A stretch of DNA of 64,000 bases from positions 1 through 64,000 of the forward strand of contig WJME01000301.1 of the NCBI GenBank assembly GCA_014728115.1, given 5' to 3'. The position numbers and the translations under genes were made by a program. Below, in pieces: positions 1 through 9,458 of this stretch (position 1 is the stretch's first letter; every line of letters begins with the position of its first letter). The notes under the pieces were generated by a model, which did not search any database, had not been told where the DNA came from, and saw only the letters and a list, made by a program, of their open reading frames with translations. Origin of the DNA: Candidatus Zhuqueibacterota bacterium. Lineage in GTDB: Bacteria > Zhuqueibacterota > Zhuqueibacteria > Residuimicrobiales > Oceaniaggregativiventaceae.

Positions 1-708
1 GTACTATTTAGTGGAGAAACAGATGTAGAAATAAAAAAAGGAGAAAAAACAGCAGTAACATTATCATTGAATCCCCAAACAGGCACTCTTGAAGTGATCA
101 TAAAATGGAATCAACAAGAAATTGGGGATTCTTTTATCTGGAATTTTGAAGATCCGAGCTTCCAATTCAACACTGGAGGTGCAGCATATGAAATTATTAA
201 CGGAGTCTTGAAAGCATGGTCAACACAAGGTTGGATATGGCAGAGCATAGACAGAGTAAATAATTCATATTACTCTAAAGGAAAAATAAATTTCGATGTC
301 AAAGTTGGAGAGGGAGTATATACCTTTGAAACAAAAGGGCCGTATGAACAATCCGGAGGACAAAACTGGGGGATTTATTTTAAATGGAAGGAAGGAACAA
401 TACAAGTTCATCAATGGAATGGCTCTGAAAGAATTCTAGTAAATACTGATATTCCTTATGAAATTAATCAATGGTATCAGTTCAGAATTAGTTTTAATGA
501 TCAACTAGGAAGCAAAGGAAAATATTCAGTGTGGATGACCCCTAAAGTCTCTGGTGGAGAAGAAATCTTCATCGGTGAATTCGATTATCTAGCTGAAGAA
601 GGAAGATTGACTGGCGTTAATGTCGTCACATTTAGTATTTATGACGAAGCTCGATTGAATCCAAAAACAATTTATCTTGATAATATCAGGTTCGATGTAA
701 TAAAGTAG
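1..708 (+). CDS. C-terminal part of a carbohydrate-binding-like surface protein (5' end outside window)
   Basis: The reading frame is open from base 1 and ends with TAG at 706-708, so the N-terminus lies upstream of the window. The first ~35 residues (LFSGETDVEIKKGEK, then a TGTLEVIIKW strand) look like the end of a small beta-sandwich of the kind repeated in secreted lipoproteins. The remaining ~200 residues are rich in aromatics and beta strands and end in IYLDNIRFDVIK, a typical last strand of concanavalin/LamG or DUF1080-type jelly rolls. Inference: exported glycan-binding or structural protein. No catalytic motif is recognisable. The DNA is visibly more AT-rich than the genes beyond 2.5 kb. 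A TTG at 67 is an internal leucine codon, because the upstream frame remains coding-like. Confidence 0.7.
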   Translation, partial: VLFSGETDVEIKKGEKTAVTLSLNPQTGTLEVIIKWNQQEIGDSFIWNFEDPSFQFNTGGAAYEIINGVLKAWSTQGWIWQSIDRVNNSYYSKGKINFDVKVGEGVYTFETKGPYEQSGGQNWGIYFKWKEGTIQVHQWNGSERILVNTDIPYEINQWYQFRISFNDQLGSKGKYSVWMTPKVSGGEEIFIGEFDYLAEEGRLTGVNVVTFSIYDEARLNPKTIYLDNIRFDVIK

Positions 709-819
709 TGTATATTTAAGACGGGTTGTCAATTAATCAATTACTTGATTATTGGTGATTTTTATAGTATATTGATCAAAATTTTTGTTTGTTTTAATAA
801 TCCGGTAAATGAGATTCTC

Positions 820-1740
820 ATGTCTTCTCAATATTTCGATTCTATCCGATGCATAGTATGCCAAAATGACTTTCCCTGGAATTTTAGTATTAAATACTCC
901 AAACCGGACTGCCTGGTCGTAGAATGCCAGCGGTGTAGTTTCCATTTTATCCCTTCTCATTTTCGCAAAACAGTCAATTATACTGCTTACAAATCTGAAA
1001 AAGTTGCAGATGAAATTATACAATCAGATTTATGGCTAAAAATACAGAGAAATAAACTTCGCTATAATCTTATCAAAAAATTTCATACTCCTCAAAAACT
1101 CTATGATATTGGTTGTGGATTTGGGCATTTTCTATACACCGGTAAAGAACTAGGAATTAACCATGTAACCGGTGTAGAAATGAATATGGCGAGTGTAGCA
1201 TATATCCGAAAGTATTTAGATCTCGATGTAGAGCAAAAAGACTTTTTAAAAGTAAGTGAAACACAAAAGTTCGACACTTTTACCTTATGGGATGTGCTGG
1301 AACACATTGATGACGCTGATCTGGTCATTCAAAAAATTTCCAGAATGATAAGCAAGGATGGCTATGTTTTTCTTCAGGTGCCACAAATAGATAGTTTTTT
1401 CGCAAAATTACTCAAGGAACGCTGGTGGGAAATGGGATTGGATCATGTCAATTATTTTTCAAAAAAAACAATAGAGAATCTTTTTCATCGCAATGGTTTT
1501 CAGGTTGAGAAAATCATATCATCGCTCGAAATTAAAAATGTATTATTATATGCCATTGTACCCAAACTGAAAAAAAAGACTGACTGGAAACCTGAAGACA
1601 GGCAACGCGAATTCAATCAAATGACTCAAAAATCAACCATAATTAAAAAGCTATTTGTATTTTTTCACAACATCATCTACAAGATTTTATCTGTATTTAA
1701 GATAGGTGATGAAATGATTGTTGTCGCGAAAAAACTATAG
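820..1740 (+). CDS. Class I SAM-dependent methyltransferase with N-terminal zinc ribbon
   Basis: Protein of 306 aa from the ATG at 820; an upstream in-frame TTG at 745 would add 25 residues that do not resemble the family. Residues ~10-40 carry two Cys-x2-Cys pairs (CIVC and CQRC), a zinc-ribbon-like module common in glycan-modifying methyltransferases. The Rossmann core follows, with motif I LYDIGCGFGHFL, an acidic strand-2 end (GVEM), FTLWDVLEHIDD and GYVFLQVPQ, matching the Methyltransf_23 group. The C-terminus is basic and hydrophobic. The acceptor cannot be told from sequence; such genes often sit in surface polysaccharide loci. A second methyltransferase starts 4 nt after its stop codon, so the two are probably co-translated. 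Confidence 0.85.
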   Translation: MSSQYFDSIRCIVCQNDFPWNFSIKYSKPDCLVVECQRCSFHFIPSHFRKTVNYTAYKSEKVADEIIQSDLWLKIQRNKLRYNLIKKFHTPQKLYDIGCGFGHFLYTGKELGINHVTGVEMNMASVAYIRKYLDLDVEQKDFLKVSETQKFDTFTLWDVLEHIDDADLVIQKISRMISKDGYVFLQVPQIDSFFAKLLKERWWEMGLDHVNYFSKKTIENLFHRNGFQVEKIISSLEIKNVLLYAIVPKLKKKTDWKPEDRQREFNQMTQKSTIIKKLFVFFHNIIYKILSVFKIGDEMIVVAKKL

Positions 1741-1744
1741 GTTA

Positions 1745-2530
1745 ATGAAAAAGATGCCTAATACCAAACGAGTCGATACATCATTATTTCAGGATGAACA
1801 TTATCTCGGTAAACCTGCTGAAGCGCAAGACAAAATCGTTCAACGTCGGATTAATCTGGTAAGTAGCTTTGTAAATTTTATCCGTAATGACAAAACACTG
1901 CTGGATGTAGGATGCGGTAACGGCGCTTCTCTGTTTCTGATAGCAGATAAAATGAAGGAATGCCTCGGTATCGATATCCATGACAAATATGCAAAAGAGT
2001 TTCAAAAGTTAAAAAAGGAAAAAGAGCTGGCGAATTGCGAATTCCGGGTGTTAAATATCGAAACCGAAACCCTGGCACAGCAATACGACAGAATCATCAG
2101 CTTTGAAGTGATCGAGCATCTGTCAAGCGAACAAAGTGTCGAGTTTTATTTCAACACCCTAAAACCCGGAGGATTGGCCGCGATTTCGGTTCCAAACAAA
2201 TGGTGGATTTTTGAAACTCATGGAGCCAATCTGCCTTTACTGCCCTGGAACAGAGTGCCTCTTTTCTCGTGGCTCCCCAAATGCATTCATGAAAAATTCG
2301 CCAATGCCCGTATCTATACCAAGCGCAGAATCACCCACCTGCTCACTCTGCATGGGTTCAAGATACTCAAAATATATTATGTTACAGCACCGATGGATGT
2401 TTTAAAAGAGGGGAAACTGAAAAGGATTTTACTCGGGACGGTATTTAAAAACGATTCGACAAAAATTCCATTTTTGGCCACTTCGATTCTGCTCTTGGTG
2501 CAAAAGCCGGCTGGAATCAAGAGGCACTGA
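1745..2530 (+). CDS. Class I SAM-dependent methyltransferase
   Basis: Protein of 261 aa from the ATG at 1745, four bases after the preceding stop codon. Motif I is LLDVGCGNGASLFL, followed by CLGIDIH, then IISFEVIEHL and LKPGGLAAISVPN, which is the classic Methyltransf_11/23 arrangement. There is no signal peptide or membrane segment, so it should be cytoplasmic. Pairing with the upstream zinc-ribbon methyltransferase suggests successive methylations of a glycan or lipid head group, but this is inference. It converges with the DUF1684 gene, leaving only nine bases between the two stop codons and no visible terminator. Confidence 0.87.
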   Translation: MKKMPNTKRVDTSLFQDEHYLGKPAEAQDKIVQRRINLVSSFVNFIRNDKTLLDVGCGNGASLFLIADKMKECLGIDIHDKYAKEFQKLKKEKELANCEFRVLNIETETLAQQYDRIISFEVIEHLSSEQSVEFYFNTLKPGGLAAISVPNKWWIFETHGANLPLLPWNRVPLFSWLPKCIHEKFANARIYTKRRITHLLTLHGFKILKIYYVTAPMDVLKEGKLKRILLGTVFKNDSTKIPFLATSILLLVQKPAGIKRH

Positions 2531-2539
2531 CCACTTGAC

Positions 2540-3154
2540 TCAATGTGCCCACCCCTTTTCTCCTGCCCGCACGGCAGTATCGAGCCGGTTTTCCTGTGGA
2601 GGCACCGGACAGCGATAGATCATTCGCCCATAAGCACACAAGGGATTGTAAGCGAGATTGAAATCCAGTATGTATCGACCGGCAACCGACGAATCCGCTT
2701 CAAGCTCAACGTAACGCCCTCCCCCATATGTTTCCTGGCCGGATGTTTTGTCTAAAAAAGGTAAAAACAAGTGATCGGGATATTGCTCGCGTATATCCAA
2801 TAATTGATAAACTTGCAAATCTTGCTGCTTGTTCTGCAATGTAAACCGAACGTTTCCATATCGAATGGCTGGTCTCTGTTCACCTCGGCTAGTGATTAGA
2901 TCAAAGCTGTCAGGATGGTCATACCGAATCAGTTCCACAGCAATTCTGTAGTCGGGATCCACATCAAAATAGCTCAATCCTTGAAATTGGCTCAATTTTT
3001 CATCGGGAATCGGTGAATTATTGCGCTTATAGTCCTGGTCTTTTTGTTGCCGGTGATGTATAATGGTCCGGACATAGGCAATGCCAACCCTGTCAGACTC
3101 GGCACAATTTTGTCCCAATAAACCGGCCAAAACAATAAAAACAGCTCTTTTCAT
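2540..3154 (-). CDS. DUF1684 family lipoprotein
   Basis: Protein of 204 aa. The N-terminus MKRAVFIVLAGLLGQNC is a short signal ending at a Cys, so it is probably exported and perhaps lipidated, although the lipobox is weak. The body matches DUF1684: a HH-R-KD start, the FQGLSYFDVDPDYR segment, then FLPFLDKTSGQETYGGGRY and LDFNLAYNPLCAYGRMIYRC, ending in PPQENRLDTAVRAGEK. The family is widespread, and its biochemical function is not established to my knowledge. It is the last gene of an operon with the ABC-F, polyphosphate kinase and polyferredoxin genes, starting 8 nt after the ABC-F stop. Confidence 0.85.
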   Translation of the reverse strand: MKRAVFIVLAGLLGQNCAESDRVGIAYVRTIIHHRQQKDQDYKRNNSPIPDEKLSQFQGLSYFDVDPDYRIAVELIRYDHPDSFDLITSRGEQRPAIRYGNVRFTLQNKQQDLQVYQLLDIREQYPDHLFLPFLDKTSGQETYGGGRYVELEADSSVAGRYILDFNLAYNPLCAYGRMIYRCPVPPQENRLDTAVRAGEKGWAH

Positions 3155-3162
3155 ATTCTTTC

Positions 3163-5103
3163 CTACGATTGCAAGTCTTTTAAAAGCTCATCCAGCTGCC
3201 TATGTTTGATTTCCCAGTCTTTCAAATGCTGCTCCAGCTCGTTCTGAATATCAGCATAATATTTCTGAAAATCAGCAGCCTGTTCGGATTTATAGGTCGA
3301 AGGGTCTGCCAGGCGTGCTTCGACAGTACTTTTCTCATTTTCCAGGTGATCGATACGGTCCTCGTGTTCTTTTATCGCTTTTTCCAGATCTTTTCGAGTC
3401 TTGCTGACAGCTTGCCTGGCCTGGGCTTCACTGCGTTTCTGATCCCGACTCTTTCGACCCCCTTTTCCTTTGCCGTCAGGGGTACCGGTATCCGGTTGTG
3501 AGTTTTGATTCTTTTCCTCCCGATCCCGAAGATAATCGCTATAGTTTCCCTCATAGACACTAAACTCGCCTTTTTTCACAGACACGATCCGATTGACGAG
3601 TTGGTCAAGAAAATAACGATCGTGTGAAATCAGTAACAAAGATCCGTCATAACCCGCAAGGGCATGTTCCAGCGCCTGTTTGGATTTCAGATCCAGGTGA
3701 TTCGTCGGTTCATCCATGATTAAAAAATTCACCGGTGACAAAAGAATTTTTGCCAACGAGACCCGCGCTTTTTCTCCCCCTGACAAGACCCTGATGGGTT
3801 TAAAGACATCGTCTCCATGAAAATGAAAGACCCCTAAAATATTTCTTACCTGACCGACCAGTTCATCGGCAATGGCAGAGACCACTTCATCATATACGGT
3901 GGCATCCGGTTTCAGGGCATCAATTTGATGTTGAGCATAATATCCCATTTTTACGCGTTCGCCGACCTGGCACACCCCGGAGGTGGGTTCCAGATCGCCA
4001 AAGACCAGCTTTGTAAAAGTAGTCTTACCCGCACCATTGGGACCCACGAGTGCAATCTTGTCCCCACGATAGAGGTCGAAATTGACATCTTTTAGGACAG
4101 GATCTTTGTCATAGGAAAAGTAGAGATTCTTGACCTTGAGTACATGCTGATAGCTGGGCATATTGACCCTGAGTTGAAACCGGATCGCAGCCTCTTCTTT
4201 TTCCGGCTCAACGTGATCCATTTTTTCAAGGCGTTTGAGCCGGCTCTGGACTTGGGCGGCTTTGGTGGCTTTGTAGCGAAAGCGATCAACGAATTGCTGT
4301 AAATGCTGGCGTTCTTTCATTTCCTTTTGGGCGGCTTTTTCGAGTTGTTCGAGCCTCAACTCTTTTTGCTGCTCATAGTCGTGATAAGATCCGACATAAT
4401 GATAGAGCTTACTTTTGAGCAATTCCAGGATCTCGTCTGCAAGGCGGTCGATGAAAAACCGGTCATGTGAAACCAAAATCATACTGCCGGGAAACGAGGT
4501 CAGATAGGATTCGAGCCATTCCAGGGAGGGCAAATCCAGGTGATTGGTCGGTTCATCGAGCAGCAGCAGATCAGGTTTTTGTAATAAAAGCCGTGCCAAA
4601 TAGACCCTCATCCGCCAGCCACCGGAGAGTTCCTGCAAGGGACGTTCATACTCTGTTTCGTCAAACCCGAGTCCGGCCAGAATGGCTTTGGCTTCTGCCT
4701 GATGGGCATATCCACCCAAGAGATCGAACCGATGTTCCAGCTGTCCTAATTTGGTGATGAGCTGTGTGTCGTGTTGCCTGCTTTTATCCAGTTTATCATG
4801 GATGGCCTGCATTTCTTTTTCCAGGGACATGATTTCCTGGTTGCCGGTCATCGCGGCTTGCAGAACAGATCCATTGCTAAACAGTGTATCTTCCTGAGGA
4901 AGATAGCCAATGCTGTATTCTTTGGGTTTGATCATTTCACCGCTGTGGGCCTTTAGATCTCCGTTCAGAATTCTGAGCAGTGTTGTTTTGCCAGATCCAT
5001 TCGCACCGATCAGTGCGACGCGTTTGCCCGGATTGATCACAAAAGAAGCATTATCGATCAGATCCCGCTCGCCTATTGAATAACATAAATTTCGTACTTG
5101 CAT
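3163..5103 (-). CDS. ABC-F family ATPase (Uup/YheS/ABCF3-like)
   Basis: Protein of 646 aa with two ABC ATPase domains on one chain and no membrane domain. The first Walker A is GANGSGKT at residues 33-40, with signature LSGGWRMRV and Walker B LLLLDEPTNHLD. The second domain has GPNGAGKT, LSGGEKARV and FLIMDEPTNHLD. A long charged linker joins the domains and a lysine/glutamate-rich coiled coil forms the last ~90 residues, as in Uup and YheS. ABC-F proteins bind the ribosomal E site and rescue or regulate translation; some confer antibiotic resistance, but nothing here points to that. It starts 6 nt downstream of the polyphosphate kinase stop and is followed after 8 nt by the DUF1684 gene. Confidence 0.93.
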   Translation of the reverse strand: MQVRNLCYSIGERDLIDNASFVINPGKRVALIGANGSGKTTLLRILNGDLKAHSGEMIKPKEYSIGYLPQEDTLFSNGSVLQAAMTGNQEIMSLEKEMQAIHDKLDKSRQHDTQLITKLGQLEHRFDLLGGYAHQAEAKAILAGLGFDETEYERPLQELSGGWRMRVYLARLLLQKPDLLLLDEPTNHLDLPSLEWLESYLTSFPGSMILVSHDRFFIDRLADEILELLKSKLYHYVGSYHDYEQQKELRLEQLEKAAQKEMKERQHLQQFVDRFRYKATKAAQVQSRLKRLEKMDHVEPEKEEAAIRFQLRVNMPSYQHVLKVKNLYFSYDKDPVLKDVNFDLYRGDKIALVGPNGAGKTTFTKLVFGDLEPTSGVCQVGERVKMGYYAQHQIDALKPDATVYDEVVSAIADELVGQVRNILGVFHFHGDDVFKPIRVLSGGEKARVSLAKILLSPVNFLIMDEPTNHLDLKSKQALEHALAGYDGSLLLISHDRYFLDQLVNRIVSVKKGEFSVYEGNYSDYLRDREEKNQNSQPDTGTPDGKGKGGRKSRDQKRSEAQARQAVSKTRKDLEKAIKEHEDRIDHLENEKSTVEARLADPSTYKSEQAADFQKYYADIQNELEQHLKDWEIKHRQLDELLKDLQS

Positions 5104-5109
5104 AGATTA

Positions 5110-7296
5110 TCAGTGTTGAATATGTAAATCCTTGGCTCTTGAATATCTCGAGGCACGACGCATGAGAATGGTATGAAAATTTCGCTCCCGTTCATCTTTG
5201 GCTGGCATGCGCTGAATATAACGCCCATCCGGAAGTAAATCCCACGCCAATCTGTTGTCGCGCAACGAATATTCCAATATTGAAATCAAACGGTTTCGCA
5301 AGCGTTTATCCTGAACCATGACAATCGCTTCCACGCGATCGCTTAGATTACGACGTCGCCAATCCGCGCTGCCGAAAAAGACTTGCGGATCGCCATCATT
5401 ATGAAAATAAAACAGCCGGTCATGTTCAAGAAATCGTCCGATGATGCTGATCACTTCAATTTTGTCACTTACCCCGGGGATGCCGGGTCGCAAACGGCAA
5501 TGACCGCGAACGATCAGCTTGATCTCTACGCCGGCCTGAGATGCTCTGTACAAGGACTGTATCATCGTAATATCATCGAGGGCGTTCATTTTACAAATAA
5601 TTTTCCCTGTTCCCTTTTCCCGTTGAAACTGTATCTCGCGGTCAATAAGGTTATGAAAGATTTGGCGCATGTTACGGGGTGCGATCAACATCTGTCGATA
5701 TGTTTGATCCGGAGCATGCCCGGTTAAATAGTGAAAAAGATTAATGACATCGTTGGCGATATCTTGACGGCACGTAAACAATCCAAAATCTGTATACAGG
5801 CGAGCGGTGGTGGCATGATAATTTCCCGTCCCGATGTGGCAATATGCACGGGGACCATCATCCTCTTCACGTATGACCAGTGTGGTCTTGCAGTGCGTTT
5901 TCAAACCCACCAGACCATAGGTGACATGCACACCTGCGTTTTCTAACATTTGACCGAATTCGATATTCTTGGCTTCATCGAATCGGGCAGTTACCTCTAC
6001 CAATACAGCGACTTGTTTTCCGGCATCTGCGGCTTTCATCAATGCATCCACAATGGGAGAGCCTTGTGAAGTACGGTACAAGGTTTGTTTGATAGCGATC
6101 ACCTGAGGATCTGAAGCAGAGTCTTCGATAAACCGCTGTACGCTGGCTGTAAACGACTCGTAGGGATGATGAACGAGAATGTCTCGTTTGCGAATAATTG
6201 AAAAGACATCTTCTGCTTCTTTGTGTTCGGTGTTCAAAATAAAAGAATTGGGAATAACCGGTGCCCAGGGTTCGTACTTTAATTCAGGACGATCCAAATC
6301 TGCAATAAAAAACAAATCTGACAGATTCAATTGTCCGTCAATCTGAAACAGATCTTCCTTTTCCAATTCCAATTCTCTGGCCAACAAATGTCTGACATCG
6401 CCGGGCATTCCTTTCTCATATTCGAGTCGAACAACTGGCGCAAACCGGCGTTCGCGCAGTTCTTCGGAAATCATTGCAAGAAGGTCTTCAGCCTCTTCTT
6501 CGTCGCGACGTACATCTGCGTTTCGCGCGATGCGAAAGGTATGAACACTATCCACATGCATGCCGACAAAGAGTTCATCCACGCAGTTGGCTATGACCTG
6601 CTCGATCGGTACCAGGCGATAGCGTTTTCCCTCGGTCAAAGACAACCAACGCCCGTGGCTTGCGGGTACCTTGACACGTGCAAAATGGGTGGTCCCTCGC
6701 ACCGGGTGATGCATGGCAATGGCCAATGATAAACTCAAATTTGAAATAAATGGAAACGGATGCCCCGGATCCACTGCCAAAGGTGTCAGAATCGGATAAA
6801 TATGATCGTGATAATATTTCTTTGCAAAGGATTTCTCTTTTTTGGATAAATCACTCCAATCGCAGATCTCTATCTTGGCCCTTGATTTTAATTGTGGCAT
6901 CAACTCTTTTTGCCAGGTATCGGTATAGAGTTGCTGCATATTATCGATGGTTTTACGCACCAGATCCAACTGCTGTGTGGGCAATCTCCCATCAGGAGAC
7001 AGACGTTGCACACCTGCGGCTAACTGTCGTTTGAGTCCGCCCACTCGTTTTTGGATAAATTCATCAAGATTATTGGCCGTGATTGCAATAAAGCGTATGC
7101 GCTCCATCAGAGGTAACCGTTCATCCAGAGCCTGGTATAAGACACGCCAATTGAAATCCAGCCATCCCAGTTCGATATTGAAATAAAGAGAAGGATGATC
7201 ATAAGGAATTTCACCTTCCTCAGGCACATGACGAGGCTTGACAGAAGGGATATAGTTATAGATCGGATTGCTTTTTGGATCATATGATTTTGTCAT
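5110..7296 (-). CDS. ppk1: Polyphosphate kinase 1
   Basis: Protein of 728 aa, the usual PPK1 length. It makes polyphosphate reversibly from the terminal phosphate of ATP. An N-terminal helical domain (ELGWLDFNWRVLYQA, LDEFIQKRVGG) is followed by two phospholipase-D-like domains. The phosphorylated-histidine site is in GLKTHCKTTLV, next to YCHIGTGNYHATTARLYTDF; the second site is in FLEHDRLFYFHNDGDP, followed by FGSADWRRRNLSDRVEA. All of these align with the E. coli enzyme. The start codon overlaps the stop of the upstream polyferredoxin gene (ATGA), which indicates translational coupling. Polyphosphate supports stress survival and phosphate storage. Confidence 0.96.
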   Translation of the reverse strand: MTKSYDPKSNPIYNYIPSVKPRHVPEEGEIPYDHPSLYFNIELGWLDFNWRVLYQALDERLPLMERIRFIAITANNLDEFIQKRVGGLKRQLAAGVQRLSPDGRLPTQQLDLVRKTIDNMQQLYTDTWQKELMPQLKSRAKIEICDWSDLSKKEKSFAKKYYHDHIYPILTPLAVDPGHPFPFISNLSLSLAIAMHHPVRGTTHFARVKVPASHGRWLSLTEGKRYRLVPIEQVIANCVDELFVGMHVDSVHTFRIARNADVRRDEEEAEDLLAMISEELRERRFAPVVRLEYEKGMPGDVRHLLARELELEKEDLFQIDGQLNLSDLFFIADLDRPELKYEPWAPVIPNSFILNTEHKEAEDVFSIIRKRDILVHHPYESFTASVQRFIEDSASDPQVIAIKQTLYRTSQGSPIVDALMKAADAGKQVAVLVEVTARFDEAKNIEFGQMLENAGVHVTYGLVGLKTHCKTTLVIREEDDGPRAYCHIGTGNYHATTARLYTDFGLFTCRQDIANDVINLFHYLTGHAPDQTYRQMLIAPRNMRQIFHNLIDREIQFQREKGTGKIICKMNALDDITMIQSLYRASQAGVEIKLIVRGHCRLRPGIPGVSDKIEVISIIGRFLEHDRLFYFHNDGDPQVFFGSADWRRRNLSDRVEAIVMVQDKRLRNRLISILEYSLRDNRLAWDLLPDGRYIQRMPAKDERERNFHTILMRRASRYSRAKDLHIQH

Positions 7297-9242
7297 GAGC
7301 TAACCTCTGCTTTTGCCAAAGAAGGATTTTCGATTATCTGACCGGCATGAGGAAATTCCAACGAATTGGGGATCTGCCTTACCGAACCGTCACGAAATTG
7401 CACAGTAAGCGACTCGGAACGTAACCATTGCAACAGTTGCTCACTCGTAACACGTTCAGAATTGAAACCGATTCGTGCGACAGGTCGATCCGTAAACATT
7501 GTTTTAAATGAAATAACGCCCTGATACTGGGACAGGTGGCTGATCAAAAATGATATCGCTCGCTGGCTCTGCGACTGTCCTGCCTGAGGCATTTCAATCT
7601 CATATACCCGATAAGGAATATTGTTGATATCTTGCTCGGGTCTGAGGATCTGATGGGTTGCGCGAAAAAGACGCTGGATCAACACATTTCTGGATATTTG
7701 CGCTTCTCGTTCAGGGTCATCTTTAACCTGAAAATCGATCTTTTGAGTATATTGCTGTCCACCGCTGGTATAGCTGACCTGTTTTTTTGAAGCAAGTCTG
7801 ACCAACACCTCGGAAGACAGTTCAGGATCGTGATATATTTTGACGAGGACAGGTTCGCCATACACTGTTTCCAGACCGTAAATCCCCGACTGCTGTTGCA
7901 TAAGCTGGGAAAGATAATAGCCATCAAAAGTATCGAAAAAACGCTCGATTTTCATGGATGTAACGATGATGGGTTCTTTGGGATCAGCCGGTGCTGTAAA
8001 AAAGAGTTGCATGGGCTGAAACATTGCCTGGCGCAACTCATGTGTATCTACTTTTTGAGAGTCATAATATACTTCCACCGTATTCGAACCCACATACGTT
8101 TTTACACCCAAGACTCCCTCTACCTGCCGCATCTGACTGGCAAATGCCATAGAACTGCCATAGCACTTTACATTTTTGAGTCCGGACTGGCTATAAATCT
8201 CTGCACGCTGTAACTGATCTTCACTGGCCCAGAGTTCCTGTATGGTGGGCAATTCTACTTTGCTGGCAAACGCCAGTCCTACAACCGCCAGCAAGAGAGT
8301 CAGTGCAACAGGAGTCCAGCGCGGTGTTTTGTGATTCAGTTGCAAAGAGTTGCGTTCATGGCAAGCAGAGATACACCGGTTGCACAGATGGCAGTCAATA
8401 TGATGGATGGTTTCTGACTTTGACACCGGAATATCCATGGGACAAACCCGATCGCAACGCTTGCAGTCGTTACAACTATTAGTAACCCGGGTGATCTTGA
8501 TTGGGGGCAATATGTCAAATCGCATTCGGCTGATTTCGAGAATGGCACCGGTGATCACGATACCGGCCAAAAGCCAGATCCAACTCACGCCCCAACCCAA
8601 TAGATTCAAAAGCAAAAACAAGACAATGACAGGGAGCATCCAGATGGCATTGCCAAAAATGTTGGTTGCGGCACCGAGCGGACAAAGATATTTGCACCAA
8701 AACTGTCTGATAAAAACAGACCCTATGATCATTAAACCGATCGCGGGCAAGGCATATTTCAGAACAACATCATGGCCAAATCCACTGGTTAATGCATAAT
8801 AGGGATCGAATGTTTTGCAAAATAATTCACTGCTGGAAACGGAAAAATAAAACACCAGGAACAACAACAGATATTTTAAAGATCGCAATAGACGATCAGG
8901 CCACCCCTTCAGGGTAAGGCTTGCTTTGAGTTTGCGGCCCAGTTTTCCGAGCCATTCGGTGATCGTTCCCAAAGGGCATACATGACTGCAAAAAAGCTTG
9001 CTCATCAACACGACCCCGGCAATCAGAGCCAGACCCATGAAAATTTGTGTAGAGGTCATGGTACACGCAAGAGATCCGCTAACCCAAAAACTGGACAGAG
9101 CTTGCATGCCGCCAAAAGGACAATAAGCTTCAAAATCGACTAAAAATTGGTCATCAATCCATGTGCGTATCAACAAAAAAGAGATAACCGCCAATACAGC
9201 CCATTGCAAAATTCTGCGTCCATTATCGCTGTTATAGTTCAT
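7293..9242 (-). CDS. Membrane polyferredoxin (NapH/NosR/CcoG-like) with C-terminal HMA-like repeats
   Basis: Protein of 649 aa. The first ~330 residues have about six hydrophobic segments, two CxxxCP motifs (C85/C89 and C183/C187) and a dicluster ferredoxin module (C257-x2-C-x2-C-x3-CP and C284-x2-C-x2-C-x3-C). This is the layout of NapH/NosR/RdxA electron carriers. The C-terminal half (residues ~355-612) holds what look like three HMA-type beta-alpha-beta-beta-alpha-beta units (EGVLGVKTYVGSNTVEVYYD, IYGLETVYGEPVLVKIYHD, YQGVISFKTMFTDRPVARIG) without the metal-binding CxxC; only the first keeps one Cys (C360). Electron transfer across the membrane is likely, partner unknown. First gene of the ppk operon; GGAG lies six bases before the ATG. 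Confidence 0.85.
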   Translation of the reverse strand: MNYNSDNGRRILQWAVLAVISFLLIRTWIDDQFLVDFEAYCPFGGMQALSSFWVSGSLACTMTSTQIFMGLALIAGVVLMSKLFCSHVCPLGTITEWLGKLGRKLKASLTLKGWPDRLLRSLKYLLLFLVFYFSVSSSELFCKTFDPYYALTSGFGHDVVLKYALPAIGLMIIGSVFIRQFWCKYLCPLGAATNIFGNAIWMLPVIVLFLLLNLLGWGVSWIWLLAGIVITGAILEISRMRFDILPPIKITRVTNSCNDCKRCDRVCPMDIPVSKSETIHHIDCHLCNRCISACHERNSLQLNHKTPRWTPVALTLLLAVVGLAFASKVELPTIQELWASEDQLQRAEIYSQSGLKNVKCYGSSMAFASQMRQVEGVLGVKTYVGSNTVEVYYDSQKVDTHELRQAMFQPMQLFFTAPADPKEPIIVTSMKIERFFDTFDGYYLSQLMQQQSGIYGLETVYGEPVLVKIYHDPELSSEVLVRLASKKQVSYTSGGQQYTQKIDFQVKDDPEREAQISRNVLIQRLFRATHQILRPEQDINNIPYRVYEIEMPQAGQSQSQRAISFLISHLSQYQGVISFKTMFTDRPVARIGFNSERVTSEQLLQWLRSESLTVQFRDGSVRQIPNSLEFPHAGQIIENPSLAKAEVSS

Positions 9243-9287
9243 TGAATCTCCGTTAAATTTTGCGTTTCTTGTCCTAAAAGCTTTGAT

Positions 9288-9316
9288 AATATACTATTTA
9301 CAAACCTCGATTCCAA
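9288..9316 (-). promoter_or_regulatory. Sigma-70-type promoter of the polyferredoxin-ppk operon
   Basis: Reading the minus strand, TTGGAA (9316-9311) and TATATT (9293-9288) are separated by 17 bp. Transcription would start near 9281, giving a ~38-nt leader that contains GGAG before the ATG at 9242. The opposite direction holds no gene. Confidence 0.55.
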
Positions 9317-9458
9317 GCATATAAACATAATAAATCCTGTGATTCTAAAACATTTGCCCGTTCGGATCTGTGAATCCCATTCCCTTGTGCCTCATGAGCA
9401 GAAAGATGCAGCAGTTTTAGATCATTCTCAAATTTCCGATTGTTCAGAATATTTTCTA

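Noticed and set aside
733-1023. Minus-strand frame opposite the first methyltransferase
   Set aside because: Lies antisense to a well-supported gene and has no recognisable domain.
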